This document shows, one piece after another, positions 9,023 to 18,073 of a stretch of 64,000 nt of DNA. Under the pieces are notes generated by a model. It worked only from the letters and a program-made list of their open reading frames with translations. It was not told the DNA's origin and ran no database searches. The stretch lies in assembly GCF_000238255.3 (NCBI RefSeq), contig NZ_CP011039.1, positions 421,001 to 485,000 of the forward strand, written 5' to 3'. Both the position numbers and the translations under genes were made by a program. Numbering within the stretch: position 1 is the first letter of the stretch; each line of letters starts with the position of its first letter. The DNA comes from Pseudoalteromonas spongiae UST010723-006 (lineage in GTDB: Bacteria > Pseudomonadota > Gammaproteobacteria > Enterobacterales > Alteromonadaceae).

Positions 9023-10727
9023 TGTAAAAGAGAGCGCCCATTTAGCCGTATTGTCATTGTTATTATTGTTTTCTTTTTTATATTTAAATGATTATCACAT
9101 TTTTCACGAGCTTTATTTTTATTCCTCTGACTTAGCGCGAAGTGCATCGGTTGCTAAAAACCTTTACACATTCGGTGAATATTCGACTCAAACTTTACCG
9201 CTACTAGCGCTGGATGATTATTCTAATATACCTCTTTCTAGTAGTGGTTATTGGCTTAATTCAGACCGACAGCCGTTTTCCATTTTTTGTATTTCATTTC
9301 TCAAAACCTTGTTTCCAGATCTTTCAATTGTATTGATTGCACAAGCATATAGCTTGCTAACGGCCGTAGCAGTGCTGCTATTAGTATTGTATTTAGCTAG
9401 AGTCGTTTTTGCCTCAAATGCTATTTGGGCTGTCGCGATTTTGGCAATGTTCCCTAACTTTTTAGTTCAAATTATTTCAAAAGGGGGGGAGGATGTGTTT
9501 TTCTTTCTCCTGCAATTCAGTGCATTGCTTGGTATCGTTAAACATCAAAATAAGACGATATCTCTGTATCTAAAAGTTGCTCTATACTTCGCTGTGGTTG
9601 GCGTGCTGTATTCACGTTTTTATTTGCAGGTGTTTTTCTTACTCCCATGGTGCTATATCTATTTTAAATACCCAAAAGTTCGAAGTAGTTTAATTTATAC
9701 AGCAGTTTTATCAGGTATAAGCTTTGCTCCTTGGTTGTACTTTAATCATATCCGCTTTGGCGAGCTGCTTTATAGCGTTAATGGTGCTATTCAGTTATGG
9801 TTTGATTTACCAATGAGTTATTTTTCAAATACATGGTGGCTTTATAAGCTCTCTGTTTCCGAAGCCCCCGTTTCTGAAATTATGCAAAAGTCATTTTTGT
9901 TTATTATTAATAATATAAAGTTTTTTATTATTAATTGGACGACTGCCTTAGCTGCTTTATTGATATGTGTGAGAAAGTGGCGCTACCTAACTCAGCTTGA
10001 ATGTTTTATTTTAGGTACTTGTGCATCGAGTTTTGTATTGTCATTAGTAATGCTCTCACCATTTGCGTTTTCAGGCGCAATTATTGATTACTTTATTTTT
10101 TTGGTGCCGTTATTTGCATTGTTAAAAATAATTATTATCCGACAGTGGATAAACGGTAACTTATCGTTAGTTGAGAAATGTATATTATTGTTCACAGTAT
10201 TGTTTTATTTAGTAAGAAAGGTCTACGGATTAGAGGGAGGGGCATTGCTTTTCCTATTCTGCTGCGCCATTGCCTTATGCATTTGCTTCTTCCGCGCGAA
10301 ACCTTTCTGGGCTGCTGTTGTATGTATGCTGTTGTTTGTAAGAGAGGTACCAGCTTGGAAGGGGTTTGCTAGTGCATTTGCAATTCAAAACATGCACCAT
10401 GTTGCAGGGCTACCAGAATTTAAAAATGCAGATCTTATTTTTTCTTTAAATGGCTTTTGGGGCATTACCCTTATTACTGACGCTAAGGTATTACCGTTAC
10501 CAGAAAAAATTGAGTATATTGACGAAATTGCATCGAATCTAAATGTATCTAAAGATAAAGTGGTTATCGTAATTGGCAATCCGCCAAAGGATGTAAGCCA
10601 ATTTAAAATACCTAAGTCATCGCAAGTCTATGTAAATGCGTATCAAGATAATCTTGATTTGGGAAGCTACTCGCTTACCCACACGATAGAATCAGTGAAG
10701 TTATGGCAAAGAGCAAAAGCACAGTGA
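9009..10727 (+). CDS. Multi-pass GT-C-like membrane glycosyltransferase
   Basis: 572 residues from a GTG start that overlaps the previous gene by 14 bp. About 12 hydrophobic segments cover residues 12-450, followed by a 120-residue soluble tail. The first loop reads YFYSSDLARSASVAKNL then YWLNSDRQPFSIFCISFL, resembling the first periplasmic loop of PMT/ArnT-type GT-C enzymes, where an acidic residue acts as base. The gene follows a GT4 enzyme and precedes another membrane protein of the same kind. I infer transfer of a sugar from a polyprenyl-phosphate donor on the periplasmic side; acceptor unknown. Confidence 0.6.
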   Translation: MLKVNVKESAHLAVLSLLLLFSFLYLNDYHIFHELYFYSSDLARSASVAKNLYTFGEYSTQTLPLLALDDYSNIPLSSSGYWLNSDRQPFSIFCISFLKTLFPDLSIVLIAQAYSLLTAVAVLLLVLYLARVVFASNAIWAVAILAMFPNFLVQIISKGGEDVFFFLLQFSALLGIVKHQNKTISLYLKVALYFAVVGVLYSRFYLQVFFLLPWCYIYFKYPKVRSSLIYTAVLSGISFAPWLYFNHIRFGELLYSVNGAIQLWFDLPMSYFSNTWWLYKLSVSEAPVSEIMQKSFLFIINNIKFFIINWTTALAALLICVRKWRYLTQLECFILGTCASSFVLSLVMLSPFAFSGAIIDYFIFLVPLFALLKIIIIRQWINGNLSLVEKCILLFTVLFYLVRKVYGLEGGALLFLFCCAIALCICFFRAKPFWAAVVCMLLFVREVPAWKGFASAFAIQNMHHVAGLPEFKNADLIFSLNGFWGITLITDAKVLPLPEKIEYIDEIASNLNVSKDKVVIVIGNPPKDVSQFKIPKSSQVYVNAYQDNLDLGSYSLTHTIESVKLWQRAKAQ

Positions 10728-10804
10728 TGTGTAAAATACGATGTAAAGCGCCAGTGTCAATGATACTATTCTTATGAAGTTCTTAGATATTTCTTAGTTT
10801 AATA

Positions 10805-12043
10805 ATGAGTGCCAAATTTTCAAAACCTCTCTACATAACAATAATATTATGGCTTTTAGCGGTTGTTTTTGTTAGCAATTATAATTCTAACGTCCCTCTA
10901 GAGGCGCATCATAATTATCGTTGGTTTAATTATGAAGTACCTAATCATGTGATCGATTCTATCAATAGGTATAAGCAAGCTCCGATTGTTGAACATTATT
11001 TTGCTATCTCACCGCCATCACACCTAACCCCAGAGCAATGGGGACAAGCTCAAAGTGCGTCAGCTAAATTAAAGTTGGACAGTCAGCAGGGGGGCTATAC
11101 GTCATTTCCTCCAGGGGTAATGATACTTGGTTATTTTTTTTCAGAGCTGTTCGAGACTGTCTTACCCGCCACTCCTTTAGATAAACAATTACAGTTATTT
11201 AATTTTTTATTGTGGTATTTATCTATCGTATTTTTAATGATGTTTTTCCTGAGAGTACAAGCGCCGGGTTCACAAAATACGCTGATACTTGTTTTGTCGA
11301 CTCTTCCGTTAATCTTTGCTGTAGAACCATTACACTCACACCACACATCTCTGTGGGGTCATCAGTTGTATCAGGTTGTGCTTGCGGCGACATTGCTTTT
11401 ATTTTTAGGACGAAACTCTCAACCTGGGATCGTCGGTTTATCGTTAGTGTGTGCGTTCGGTTTGTGGGTCGAGTGGACGGCCTTTTTAACCGCAGGAATA
11501 ATTCAACTGATTTTGATTTATGAATACGTTAATAAAAGGGTTAGTGCTCGTTCTGCGATTACGTTTTTTGGTATTTTGCTCACATCAAGTTTACTCTTTT
11601 TAATGTATCACCATTTACTATTTGGCTTGGATGTTTACTTTAGTCAAATGTTTGGTCGGTTCAGTGCGAGATCATTTGTTGAATATTATACTTGGTCTCA
11701 GTGGTTTCAAAATCTACTTCAGTCTTATCGATATTGGCTGTTACTAATACCGATTTCACTATTTATTCTAGTGCTTAAAAGAAAAGAAATAGATAAAAGC
11801 TTGCTGTTTACCATCATTGTGTGCGCTTTAATCTTGATTGAGAATGTGCTGATGTTTGAGCACAGTATTGTATATACGTTTGATCGGTTAAAGTGGGGAG
11901 TATTTATTTCCTTGCTGGTCTTCGCATCCCTAGTGGTAATACAAAAAAGTAGAGCTGCGCTCTTGGTTACATGTATAGCATTTCTGGTTATTTCTATTGA
12001 TTCGCTAAATCAATATATGCACATTTATAAACCATTTTGGTAG
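10805..12043 (+). CDS. Multi-pass membrane protein, probable GT-C-type glycosyltransferase
   Basis: 412 residues with about 10 hydrophobic segments. After the first helix comes a long loop (residues 25-105) containing LEAHHNYRWFNYEVPNHVID and GGYTSFPPGVMILGYFF; the second string is a proline/glycine-rich turn of the kind found after the first loop of GT-C proteins. It sits 77 bp after the 572-residue GT-C-like protein and 123 bp before a GT4 gene, so it may be transcribed with either. Oligosaccharide polymerase (Wzy-like) is an alternative. Function is inferred from fold and context only. Confidence 0.5.
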   Translation: MSAKFSKPLYITIILWLLAVVFVSNYNSNVPLEAHHNYRWFNYEVPNHVIDSINRYKQAPIVEHYFAISPPSHLTPEQWGQAQSASAKLKLDSQQGGYTSFPPGVMILGYFFSELFETVLPATPLDKQLQLFNFLLWYLSIVFLMMFFLRVQAPGSQNTLILVLSTLPLIFAVEPLHSHHTSLWGHQLYQVVLAATLLLFLGRNSQPGIVGLSLVCAFGLWVEWTAFLTAGIIQLILIYEYVNKRVSARSAITFFGILLTSSLLFLMYHHLLFGLDVYFSQMFGRFSARSFVEYYTWSQWFQNLLQSYRYWLLLIPISLFILVLKRKEIDKSLLFTIIVCALILIENVLMFEHSIVYTFDRLKWGVFISLLVFASLVVIQKSRAALLVTCIAFLVISIDSLNQYMHIYKPFW

Positions 12044-12166
12044 GTGGTAATGATGAGCGTTCGTTATTTGTAGTGCTTTTCTTTTTATTGGAAAAACCTT
12101 ATGCATTCAAGCTATTCATCGATAGAACGTGATATTTGCAGCATGGTTTTAAATTAATTCGAGTAA

Positions 12167-13321
12167 GTGATATTGAAACTAAAAGTCTTGCATATTGGGA
12201 AGTATTACTTCCCTTTCTCAGGTGGTATTGAAAAAGTAACACAGGATCTTGTTGAAAGTGAGGTATACAGTCGAGAGGCCAAAGTGTGTATTCTTGCTCA
12301 TCAAGACAAGCCTGGAGAAAAAACACATTATGAGACAATAAATAATGTAGAAGTCCGCAAAGTCGCTATTGCTGGCGTTTTAGCTTACGCTCCCATCGCA
12401 CCTTCTTTTCGTAAAGAGCTGGACAAAGCGATTGATGAGTTTCAGCCAGACTTAATTCATATTCATATGCCAAATCTCTCTGCATTTGCATGCTTGGTAT
12501 CACGGCGAGCAAGAAAAATACCCTGGTTAATTCATTGGCACTCGGATGTTATTGGAGCAGTTCCTGATTTTAAAATCAAATTGCTTTACCCGTTTTATCG
12601 CGTATTTGAAAAAGCGCTATTAAAAAAATCACAAAAAGTGATAGCCACATCACCGCCTTATTTAGAACACAGTTCATCGCTGGTAGAATTTAAAGCGAAA
12701 TGCTCAGTGGTCCCGATAGGTATAAAAAACTCTACAGATATTGATTTTTCGCCACAGCAAAACGATCACTTAAACCTGTTAATGATAGGGCGTTTGACTT
12801 ATTACAAAGGTCATGAACTTATGCTAAAGGCGCTTTCACAACTGGGCGAACATGAAAAAGTTAAGCTCACAATTATTGGCTCAGGCGAGTTGAAAAATAA
12901 GCTAGTCTCGTCAGTTACAGCGTTAAAGCTCAATAGTAGAGTTGAATTTTTAGGGCATGTTGATGAAAAGCGACTCGTATTCGAGTTGACTAACACCGAT
13001 TTGCTGTGTTTGCCATCAATTGAAAAAACGGAAGCTTTCGGAGTGGTATTATTAGAAGCAGCTATGTATGGAAAGCCTGCTCTAGTTAGTGATGTTAAAG
13101 GAAGTGGAATGTCTTGGGTGGTGAAAAATGGGCAAACAGGCATTGTCGTTGAAAACAATAGTGTTGATGCGATTGTTCACGGGCTAAGAAAAGTAATCAA
13201 CAATAGTGAGCAGTTAAGCACCATGGGGGGGAATGCAAAAGCGCGTTTTGCACAGCACTTTAATTTGCATGTCGTTGCAAATGATATGCTTGCAGCCTAT
13301 CGGGAATGTATCAAAAGGTAA
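12167..13321 (+). CDS. GT4-family glycosyltransferase
   Basis: About 384 residues. The start is GTG 12167, or TTG 12173 two codons later, which has the better-placed purine-rich GAG-AA upstream. N-terminal domain: KVLHIGKYYFPFSGGIEKVT, a GGIE acceptor loop. C-terminal domain: LLMIGRLTYYKGHELMLKAL, IIGSGEL, and SIEKTEAFGVVLLEAAMYGKP, the E-x7-E motif binding the nucleotide sugar. It acts in the cytoplasm as a retaining glycosyltransferase. Related proteins include mannosyl- and galactosyltransferases of O-antigen and exopolysaccharide clusters; specificity is open. Confidence 0.82.
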   Translation: MILKLKVLHIGKYYFPFSGGIEKVTQDLVESEVYSREAKVCILAHQDKPGEKTHYETINNVEVRKVAIAGVLAYAPIAPSFRKELDKAIDEFQPDLIHIHMPNLSAFACLVSRRARKIPWLIHWHSDVIGAVPDFKIKLLYPFYRVFEKALLKKSQKVIATSPPYLEHSSSLVEFKAKCSVVPIGIKNSTDIDFSPQQNDHLNLLMIGRLTYYKGHELMLKALSQLGEHEKVKLTIIGSGELKNKLVSSVTALKLNSRVEFLGHVDEKRLVFELTNTDLLCLPSIEKTEAFGVVLLEAAMYGKPALVSDVKGSGMSWVVKNGQTGIVVENNSVDAIVHGLRKVINNSEQLSTMGGNAKARFAQHFNLHVVANDMLAAYRECIKR

Positions 13322-13389
13322 AACTACCTTTGTTGCTTAATATCGTTTAGACTTGCCTTTTACGTATTTTAGGTAAGTGAATAGCGAGA

Positions 13390-14088
13390 ATGTTAATTGT
13401 TATACCTGCACACAATGAAGAAGCAACAATTGCAGATGTTGTTTTAGACTTAAAAAGTCACGGGTATAACGAGATACTTGTTGTTGACGATGCAAGTACG
13501 GATGAAACCGCATCAATAGCACGAAGTCTAGGCGTAAAAGTGATGCCCTTGCCTTATAATATCGGCGCTTGGAAAGCGACACAGGCGGGAGTTCGATATG
13601 CCAAAAATAAAGGGTACAACAACCTAGTGACTTTTGATGCGGATAAACAGCATTTAGCAAGTCAAATCAATATCTTGCTTGAATTACAGAACAAAACACG
13701 CGCTAATTTAGTTATCGGCTCATGTCCGTCGAGAGGGTCTTTGTCTCGTCGGGTGGCTTGGAGTTTATTTCGTAAGCTGTCAGGAGTGAAGGTAAAGGAT
13801 TTAACCTCGGGGTTTAGGCTATACGATCGTCATGCGATAGATGTCCTGAGTAAAGAAGAAGCGTCATTGTTGGAATATCAAGATGTAGGGGTGCTGTTAC
13901 TTTTGAAAACATTTAATATTTCGAAAGCAGAAGCAAACGTAAAAATGGAAAAAAGGCAATCTGGTATTTCCCGAATTTTTCATTCTTGGTGGGCGGTTAC
14001 ATACTATATGGGTTATACAACGATGTTATGTTTGAGTAAAATAGCCAAAAAAGCTCACCTTATACCAAGTCACGCAAAAGAATCTTAG
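13390..14088 (+). CDS. GT2-family glycosyltransferase (DPM1-like)
   Basis: 232 residues: MLIVIPAHNEEATIADVV is the classic GT2 opening, followed by VVDDASTDET and VTFDADKQH (metal-binding DxD-like site), then TSGFRLYDRHAI. No strong membrane segment beyond a weak hydrophobic patch near the C-terminus. It directly abuts the DUF2304 gene with no intergenic base, a common pairing in O-antigen and surface glycan loci, where the pair is thought to make a lipid-linked sugar. Sugar and acceptor are unknown. Confidence 0.83.
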   Translation: MLIVIPAHNEEATIADVVLDLKSHGYNEILVVDDASTDETASIARSLGVKVMPLPYNIGAWKATQAGVRYAKNKGYNNLVTFDADKQHLASQINILLELQNKTRANLVIGSCPSRGSLSRRVAWSLFRKLSGVKVKDLTSGFRLYDRHAIDVLSKEEASLLEYQDVGVLLLLKTFNISKAEANVKMEKRQSGISRIFHSWWAVTYYMGYTTMLCLSKIAKKAHLIPSHAKES

Positions 14089-14451
14089 ATGGAATTTTAT
14101 CAATATTTTACAGCATTTCTTGCTGTTGTTTTTTTTATATTTGTTATTTTATTAATTCGCCGTGATTCCATTCTTATGGGCGCGGCTTTTCGCTGGCTTA
14201 TTCTGGCTATATCCATTTTAGTGTTAGGTGTTTTCCCGCAAGTGGCAGACATTGCCGCTGGTTGGGTTGGCATTGCTTACTCTCCAATTTTACCGGTTAT
14301 TCTCGCGTGTTTATTATTAATGTTAAAAGCGCTTATTGCGGATATTGAACGAGCAAAAACGCAAGTTAAAATGGATAGAATAGCGCAAAAACTCGCTATG
14401 GTTGAAATGGAACTTGAACAGCTAAAACAAAACAAGCGAGCTGGGTCTTAG
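14089..14451 (+). CDS. DUF2304 small membrane protein, GT2 partner
   Basis: 120 residues with three hydrophobic segments (about 5-22, 30-50, 58-80) and a charged C-terminal coiled coil (residues 82-118, rich in E, K and Q). This is the layout of DUF2304 proteins, which almost always accompany a DPM1-like GT2. The gene starts on the base after the GT2 stop. I infer that it anchors or regulates the adjacent enzyme at the membrane; no catalytic motif is visible. Confidence 0.7.
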   Translation: MEFYQYFTAFLAVVFFIFVILLIRRDSILMGAAFRWLILAISILVLGVFPQVADIAAGWVGIAYSPILPVILACLLLMLKALIADIERAKTQVKMDRIAQKLAMVEMELEQLKQNKRAGS

Positions 14452-14556
14452 TATTTTTTGCCAATTGCGTACTAAGGTTTATCTATGAATAAAAAGTTAT
14501 TTGCATAATGTGGCTTAGGTCTACAAGATCTGGTTTATTTTTAAGTGCATATCATT

Positions 14557-15513
14557 ATGAACTACGACGTATTTAACGGTGATGCCGATGGCATTATCGC
14601 ACTTCTTCAATTGCAGCTCGCAAACCCTACTGAAAGTAAAAAAATTACTGGTGTTAAACGCGATATTCAATTGCTTAAACAGGTAGATGTTACGCCAGAT
14701 GATAAAATTCGTGTACTTGATATCTCAATGGAAAAAAACATGGAAGCGCTTAATAAGTGCTTAGATGTTGGTGCAGAAGTGTTTTATGTTGACCATCATC
14801 GTGCAGGAGATATTCCAGCAAGCGATAAATTAGAAGCGCATATCGATTTAGACGCCAATACTTGTACAAGCTTGATTGTCAGTAATTTACTCGATAAGCA
14901 ATATCATCTTTGGGCTATTACTGCAGCGTACGGTGATAATATGATTGCCACCGCAGATGCAGAGGCCGATAAACTCGGATTAACACAAGAACAAAAAGAC
15001 AAGCTAAAAGCGTTAGGGACTTATATTAACTATAACGGTTATGGTAGTTCGATTGAGGATTTACATTTTCACCCAGAAGCGCTGTTTGAACTATTGCTTG
15101 ATTACCCATCACCTTTGCAAGTTATAGAGCAGAAAGATTCGATTTTTTACCAATTAGAATCGTTATATGAAGCCGACATGGTAAAGGCACAAGCTGCGCA
15201 AGTGATGTATGAAAGTGATGCGGTCAAAGTTATTTTATTGGAAGATGCACCATGGGCAAGGCGTGTGAGTGGCGTTTTAGGTAATGAGCTCGCAAATCAA
15301 TCACCAAATAAAGCGCATGCGGTACTCACTCACCATAAAGAGTCGGGCTATACTGTGAGTATTAGGGCGCCATTAAATAATAAACAAGGTGCAGACAAAG
15401 TAGTAACTCAATTTGCGACCGGTGGTGGGCGAGCAGCAGCAGCTGGAATAAACCAACTAAGTGAAAGTGAACTCACACGATTTTATCAAGTATTTGGCGA
15501 TTACTACTCATAA
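14557..15513 (+). CDS. DHH-family phosphoesterase
   Basis: About 318 residues from ATG 14557; an in-frame GTG lies 12 bp earlier (14545), neither with a strong ribosome site. Motifs: YDVFNGDADGIIALL (metal-binding Asp residues), VLDIS, EVFYVDHHRAG (the DHH signature) and, at the C-terminus, GGGRAAAAGI, the DHHA1 substrate-binding glycine motif. Family members cleave phosphodiester or short oligonucleotide/nucleotide substrates using manganese. It stands between the glycan genes and galE with short gaps, but its role in the cluster is not evident. Confidence 0.75.
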   Translation: MNYDVFNGDADGIIALLQLQLANPTESKKITGVKRDIQLLKQVDVTPDDKIRVLDISMEKNMEALNKCLDVGAEVFYVDHHRAGDIPASDKLEAHIDLDANTCTSLIVSNLLDKQYHLWAITAAYGDNMIATADAEADKLGLTQEQKDKLKALGTYINYNGYGSSIEDLHFHPEALFELLLDYPSPLQVIEQKDSIFYQLESLYEADMVKAQAAQVMYESDAVKVILLEDAPWARRVSGVLGNELANQSPNKAHAVLTHHKESGYTVSIRAPLNNKQGADKVVTQFATGGGRAAAAGINQLSESELTRFYQVFGDYYS

Positions 15514-15531
15514 CGTTTAAGGATTTAACAA

Positions 15532-16545
15532 ATGACGGTACTGGTTACTGGTGGAGCGGGGTATATTGGCTCGCATACTGTAGTTGAGCTTTTGCAAACA
15601 AATTTTGATGTGGTTGTAATTGATAACTTATCAAATTCATCCGAAGAAGCGTTAAAACGTGTTCAGCACATCACAGATAAGTCAGTAACATTTTATCAAG
15701 GTGATATTTTAGATTCTGAGTTATTAGATTCAATTTTTACTAAGCATAGTATTGATAGTGTTGTTCATTTTGCAGGGCTAAAGTCTGTGAATGAGTCTAT
15801 TACCATGCCGCATAAGTATTATGAGAATAATGTTCAAGGCACGCTTAATCTTCTTGCAGCAATGGATAGAGCAGGTGTTAACAAATTAGTCTTTAGCTCG
15901 TCTGCAAATGTTTATGGTACGCCAGAATCACTGCCTGTCGTTGAAACCGCTCCGGTAGGGGGGACAAGCAACCCTTACGGAACATCTAAATACATGGTTG
16001 AACGTATTTTACAAGATTTAGCCGCATCAAATGAAAAATGGCGTTTTGCAATTTTACGTTATTTCAACCCAGTAGGTGCGCATAAGTCAGGCCTGATTGG
16101 TGAAGATCCCAACGATATTCCAAACAATTTGTTGCCTTACATCTCACAAGTCGCTATTGGTAAATTGGATTGCTTAGGCATCTTCGGTGATGACTACAAT
16201 ACGCCGGATGGCACAGGCGTACGTGATTATATTCATGTGGTTGACCTTGCTCTTGGCCATCTGAAAGCGCTTAGCAAGTTAGAATCAGCTAATGGGGCGT
16301 TAATCTATAACCTAGGCACTGGTAATGGTTTCTCTGTGCTTGAAATGGTCAAAGCCTTTGAAGTTGCATCTAAAAGAAGCGTTAAGTTTGAAATAAAGCC
16401 ACGTCGCTCGGGAGATATCGCAATGAGTTATGCAAATCCTGAAAAAGCTAAAAACGAATTAGGCTGGGTAGCAGAGCGCGGGCTAGACGATATGATGGTC
16501 GATGCATGGCGTTGGCAAAGTCAAAATCCCAATGGCTATCAATAG
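15532..16545 (+). CDS. galE: UDP-glucose 4-epimerase
   Basis: 337 residues, the usual length for Gal[19 protein letters not shown] is the NAD-binding GxxGxxG motif; FSSSANVYG and YGTSKYMVE carry the catalytic Ser and the YxxxK pair; [14 protein letters not shown] and the C-terminal [17 protein letters not shown] are hallmark GalE segments. It interconverts UDP-glucose and UDP-galactose in the cytoplasm. With galU 56 bp downstream it supplies activated hexoses to the upstream glycosyltransferases; a galE-galU pair flanking a polysaccharide locus is common in gammaproteobacteria. Confidence 0.95.
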   Translation: MTVLVTGGAGYIGSHTVVELLQTNFDVVVIDNLSNSSEEALKRVQHITDKSVTFYQGDILDSELLDSIFTKHSIDSVVHFAGLKSVNESITMPHKYYENNVQGTLNLLAAMDRAGVNKLVFSSSANVYGTPESLPVVETAPVGGTSNPYGTSKYMVERILQDLAASNEKWRFAILRYFNPVGAHKSGLIGEDPNDIPNNLLPYISQVAIGKLDCLGIFGDDYNTPDGTGVRDYIHVVDLALGHLKALSKLESANGALIYNLGTGNGFSVLEMVKAFEVASKRSVKFEIKPRRSGDIAMSYANPEKAKNELGWVAERGLDDMMVDAWRWQSQNPNGYQ

Positions 16546-16601
16546 AATTAATTAGATTTTTATGCAAAAATCCCATTAATTATAAAATTAAAGGATTAAA
16601 A

Positions 16602-17504
16602 GTGAAAGCTGTAATACCTGTAGCTGGTTTAGGCACCAGAATGTTGCCTATGACCAAAGCTATTCCAAAAGAAATGCTTCCTTTGGCAGACAAACCACTA
16701 ATTCAATATATTGTTGATGAATGTGTCGCTGCGGGAATAAAAGAAATTGTGCTTGTTACGCATTCGTCAAAGAATGCTATCGAAAATCACTTTGACACGT
16801 CGTACGAGTTAGAGGCGACGCTCGAAAAGCGAGTGAAACGTCAATTGTTAGAAGATGTAAGGTCTATTTGCCCTGAAGATGTCACTATTATGCATGTTAG
16901 ACAGGGCGAAGCAAAAGGGTTAGGGCATGCGGTGTTGTGTGCTAAGCCGATTGTGGGAAATAACCCGTTCGTAGTTGTTTTGCCTGATGTAATTCTTGAT
17001 GAGAGTACGGCTAACCAAGGTAGTGAAAATTTATCTGCGATGGTTAATCGGTTTGAAAAATCAAAACATAGCCAGATCTTGCTACAAGAAGTGCCAAAAG
17101 AAGAAACTAATAAGTATGGCATCGCTGATATTGGTCAAGAGACAACAAGTCCAGGTGATAACGCAGTAATCAATTCAATGGTTGAGAAGCCAGAAATTGA
17201 CAAAGCTCCATCAAACTTGGCTGTTGTAGGGCGATATGTGTTATCAGATAATATTTGGCCGTTATTGGAAAATACGCCTGTGGGAGCCGGTGGAGAAATT
17301 CAACTTACAGATGCAATAGATAAGCTTATTGAGCGTGAAATTGTTGAAGCACATCATATGAGTGGTGAAAGCCATGATTGTGGTGACAAACTCGGATATA
17401 TGAAAGCGTTTGTTGAATACAGTCTTAGACATAATAGTTGTGGAGCTGATTTCAGCCAATATCTTACTAGTAAATTTAGTGAATCTTCACCTTTACTTAA
17501 ATAA
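16602..17504 (+). CDS. galU: UTP-glucose-1-phosphate uridylyltransferase
   Basis: The open frame extends back to 16506, but the real start is GTG 16602: a clear AAAGGA ribosome site lies 7 bases upstream and the protein then begins [16 protein letters not shown], the GalU N-terminal nucleotidyltransferase motif, giving 300 residues. Other family segments: [51 protein letters not shown]. It makes UDP-glucose from UTP and glucose-1-phosphate. It is the last gene of the rightward cluster and is followed by a strong hairpin terminator. Confidence 0.95.
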   Translation: MKAVIPVAGLGTRMLPMTKAIPKEMLPLADKPLIQYIVDECVAAGIKEIVLVTHSSKNAIENHFDTSYELEATLEKRVKRQLLEDVRSICPEDVTIMHVRQGEAKGLGHAVLCAKPIVGNNPFVVVLPDVILDESTANQGSENLSAMVNRFEKSKHSQILLQEVPKEETNKYGIADIGQETTSPGDNAVINSMVEKPEIDKAPSNLAVVGRYVLSDNIWPLLENTPVGAGGEIQLTDAIDKLIEREIVEAHHMSGESHDCGDKLGYMKAFVEYSLRHNSCGADFSQYLTSKFSESSPLLK

Positions 17505-17507
17505 TTA

Positions 17508-17533
17508 AAAAAGGATGCTTATGCATCCTTTTT
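17508..17533. terminator. Bidirectional Rho-independent terminator between galU and a thioesterase gene
   Basis: A perfect 11-bp stem (AAAAAGGATGC / GCATCCTTTTT) closes a TTAT loop. A-rich and T-rich arms on both sides allow it to end galU (+) and the convergent thioesterase (-). Confidence 0.9.
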
Positions 17534-17541
17534 AATGATTA

Positions 17542-17946
17542 TTACTTGCTACCACTCAAAGGGAACAAGTCATTGATCTCATTTGGTAAAAATGGCCTGC
17601 CCTTTTCATTTACTGATGTGCCAATAACAAGTGCCTCTACGGCTACTTTGTTATCTTTTTTTCGCACAACGCGTTGGCGAAAACCAAATTTTAGTTTTGA
17701 AATGCGTTCTGGGCTCACTTCAACATAAAACTCGTCGCCCGGTTGCAATGAAGTTTTAAAATCAATTTCGCTGCGTATTACCACTAAGTTGATCTTATCG
17801 GCTGCTAGTTTGGCAAAATCGACATTGTTGGCATATAAAAACTCGTGGCGTGCATGTTCTAGGTAATTAAAATACACACCGTTGTTTACAATGCCTTGTA
17901 AGTCACATTCGTAATCTCTTACTTTTAGTTCTATTCGAAAGTTCAT
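17542..17946 (-). CDS. Acyl-CoA thioesterase, 4HBT hot-dog fold (YbgC/FadM-like)
   Basis: 134 residues, normal for a single hot-dog domain. YECDLQGIVNNGVYFNYLEH holds the family motif D-x-x-G-x-V-x-N-x-x-Y-x-x-Y-x-E with the catalytic Asp; FKTSLQPGDEFYVEV and FRQRVVRK follow the 4HBT strand pattern. Such enzymes hydrolyse short or medium acyl-CoA in the cytoplasm. It is transcribed toward galU and shares its terminator, so it is not part of the glycan cluster. Exact substrate is unknown. Confidence 0.85.
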   Translation of the reverse strand: MNFRIELKVRDYECDLQGIVNNGVYFNYLEHARHEFLYANNVDFAKLAADKINLVVIRSEIDFKTSLQPGDEFYVEVSPERISKLKFGFRQRVVRKKDNKVAVEALVIGTSVNEKGRPFLPNEINDLFPLSGSK

Positions 17947-18073
17947 AAATTAGTACTCAAAATTTTTTAGCAGTTTACCTAAATCTTTGATTAAAGAGGT
18001 ATGACTTATGCTCTCAAATACGAACTTTTCTCGCTTACACAATTAACTTCTTATAAACTATGCGGCAATTACT

